Shown here one piece after another: positions 30,057-30,075 of a stretch of 30,075 nucleotides of DNA. The position numbers were made by a program, and so were the translations under genes. The stretch's first letter is position 1. The number at the start of each line of letters is the position of its first letter. Source of the DNA: Firmicutes bacterium UBA3932 (GTDB taxonomy: Bacteria > Bacillota > Clostridia > Peptostreptococcales > Anaerovoracaceae); NCBI GenBank assembly GCA_002385825.1, contig DGEG01000045.1:1-30075 (forward strand), read 5' to 3'. The notes below the pieces were generated by a model. That model worked only from the letters and a program-made list of their open reading frames with translations, did not search any database and had not been told where the DNA came from.

Positions 30057-30075
30057 CTGTCTCTTATACACATCT
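30057..30075. other. Nextera/Tn5 mosaic-end adapter (sequencing artefact)
   Basis: CTGTCTCTTATACACATCT is exactly the Tn5 mosaic end used in Nextera libraries. It is not genomic. Confidence 0.98.

Noticed and set aside
1..30075. tRNA or rRNA genes
   Set aside because: I looked for cloverleaf and rRNA-like sequences in the gaps and saw none, but a covariance search was not possible.

Overview
The window looks like a metagenome-derived contig from a spore-forming, anaerobic member of the Clostridia. The grounds are a YtvI-type sporulation membrane protein, a LytTR regulator paired with a GHKL-type sensor, canonical Gram-positive ribosome-binding sites, and a large set of oxygen-sensitive iron-sulfur and tungsten/molybdenum enzymes. 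No rRNA, tRNA, transposase, phage gene or CRISPR array was seen. The right end is not genomic: the last 19 bases (30057-30075) are a Tn5/Nextera mosaic-end adapter.

Left part (1-13.9 kb): unlinked housekeeping and accessory genes in both directions. In order: the start of a sensor kinase with its LytTR response regulator; a soluble chemotaxis-type signalling protein behind a sigma-28-like promoter; a small membrane protein; YtvI; an IscR/CymR-like Rrf2 regulator convergent with cysK; a cysteine-rich heptad-repeat protein; an unknown protein made of two copies of one helical domain; a QueG-like iron-sulfur protein; a HAD-IB phosphatase; a LysO-type exporter; a YbaK-type deacylase; SfsA; an EamA transporter; and a CoA-binding protein. 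The gaps hold at least three families of short palindromic repeats with no transposase nearby.

Right part (14-30 kb): almost entirely minus strand, forming a tungsten/molybdenum cofactor island. Read in transcription order from the right: the C-terminal part of a molybdopterin hydroxylase; a flavin/iron-sulfur/CCG-domain electron-transfer protein; a small zinc-ribbon protein; a polyferredoxin; two aldehyde:ferredoxin oxidoreductase (AOR) family tungstoenzymes, each followed by a MoaD/ThiS-like protein ending in Gly-Gly; the tungstate ABC transporter tupA-tupB-tupC; moeA; a second MoeA fused to a periplasmic-binding-protein-like domain; and a HesA/MoeB-type activating enzyme. Together these cover metal uptake, metal insertion into the pterin, sulfur-carrier activation, the tungstoenzymes and their electron carriers. 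Early pterin genes (moaA, moaC, moaE) are not in the window.

The most interesting observation is regulatory. Two leaders, before tupA and before the ferredoxin-AOR operon, look like members of the Moco/Tuco (molybdenum or tungsten cofactor) riboswitch class. Their terminators are wired differently. The tupA leader looks like an OFF switch (cofactor stops tungstate uptake). The AOR leader looks like an ON switch (cofactor permits enzyme synthesis), because its terminator is built from the conserved aptamer 3' segment itself. Other items worth a second look are a 350-base array of an AGTTGATTT motif between the two moeA genes, a 129-bp hairpin element inserted inside the tup operon, and a 34-bp duplication at the tupB-tupC junction.
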